DNA of 49,759 nucleotides from an uncultured Bacteroidales bacterium (GTDB taxonomy: Bacteria > Bacteroidota > Bacteroidia > Bacteroidales > FEN-979). Positions 49,565 through 49,759 of this stretch are shown here, one piece after another (position 1 is the stretch's first letter; every line of letters starts with the position of its first letter). Position numbers and translations under genes: made by a program. The notes beneath the pieces are model-generated. The model saw only the letters and a list, made by a program, of their open reading frames with translations, had not been told where the DNA came from and did not search any database. Location of the stretch: contig CAIVAT010000184.1 in assembly GCA_903903985.1 (NCBI GenBank), forward strand, positions 1-49,759, read 5' to 3'.

Positions 49565-49749
49565 TCGTGCAGTCGTGCTTTAGTACTTTTATTTTGCAAC
49601 CATTTGAAAATCAATGTGTTTTAAAATTAGTACTTTTTTTCGTGCAATTCGTGCAATTCGTGCGATTTTCGTGCAGTAAAAAACACCCTCAAATTAACAC
49701 TGAATCAAATCGTTACAATTTTAAAAAAATCGTGCGCACGAAAGCACGA
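49565..49749. repeat. cluster of TCGTGC repeats (iteron-like)
   Basis: Nine copies of TCGTGC or its complement lie in 185 bp: seven direct (49565, 49573, 49640, 49649, 49658, 49669, 49730) and two inverted (49736, 49744). Spacings of 9, 9 and 11 bp occur in the central run. TTAGTACTTTT also occurs twice (49580-49590 and 49627-49637), each time beside a TCGTGC copy. The region is otherwise A/T-rich. This suits binding sites of a replication initiator or a regulator. No gene is seen between 49403 and the window end. Confidence 0.6.
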
Positions 49750-49759
49750 AAATATTCTA

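Noticed and set aside
49565..49749. CRISPR array
   Set aside because: Repeat units are only 6 bp with irregular 8-60 bp spacing, both orientations occur, and there are no cas genes.

Overview
Organism and layout. The window looks like a Bacteroidota chromosome, probably an environmental Bacteroidales-type bacterium. It carries the left 35 kb of an integrated tailed phage. Three things point to Bacteroidota. Host promoters follow the TTG-N19/20-TAnnTTTG pattern. Start codons sit in A-rich context, mostly without Shine-Dalgarno sequences. The TonB protein has the family's NKDYGAYYLR-type N-terminus. The taxon is inferred from these features, not measured.

Host part (1-14311). From left to right: a frameshifted GxxExxY gene, a BMP-type lipoprotein, an adenosine-deaminase-like enzyme, a symporter fused to a periplasmic binding domain, a membrane dipeptidase, PdxJ, D-aminoacyl-tRNA deacylase, a three-PAS hybrid histidine kinase, a small exported Cys/Lys-rich protein, TonB, an S4 RNA-binding protein, the GTPases Der and Era, and an initiator tRNA-Met.

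Prophage (from the tRNA at 14237 to beyond the right edge). A tyrosine recombinase sits next to the tRNA. Almost everything else is on the minus strand. Read right to left it is a siphovirus-like virion programme: an uncharacterised gene pair, S49 prohead protease, major capsid protein, a probable tail tube, a pair joined by a candidate -1 frameshift, a PLD-like protein, small and large terminase, an accessory island (RadC, a 45-residue ORF, ArdC-like, a 136-residue protein), portal, connector/tail-completion candidates, a lysis cassette (holin, GH24 lysozyme, candidate u-spanin), fibre, tape measure, tail tip and spike proteins, a GH16 enzyme, a putative lipoprotein, a three-gene operon with strong Shine-Dalgarno sites, and a BRO-N protein. 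Lysogeny and replication genes are expected beyond the right end.

How it is organised. The virion genes are cut into transcription units by terminators and by a repeated promoter that differs from the host type: TGTCCTTT-N20-TATGTTTG. It is present seven times, plus one related copy before the BRO gene, always with exactly 20 bp between the boxes. In four cases the start codon lies exactly 4 nt after the -7 box, which predicts leaderless mRNAs. The three accessory units between terminase and portal lack this promoter. Each is instead preceded by a diverged copy of the same element of about 275-315 nt. It has covarying helices and highly conserved unpaired blocks, and I regard it as a candidate undescribed structured leader RNA family. 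Other RNA-level controls appear at the BRO gene (terminator/anti-terminator), at the three-gene operon (long inverted repeat in the leader) and at the frameshift site.
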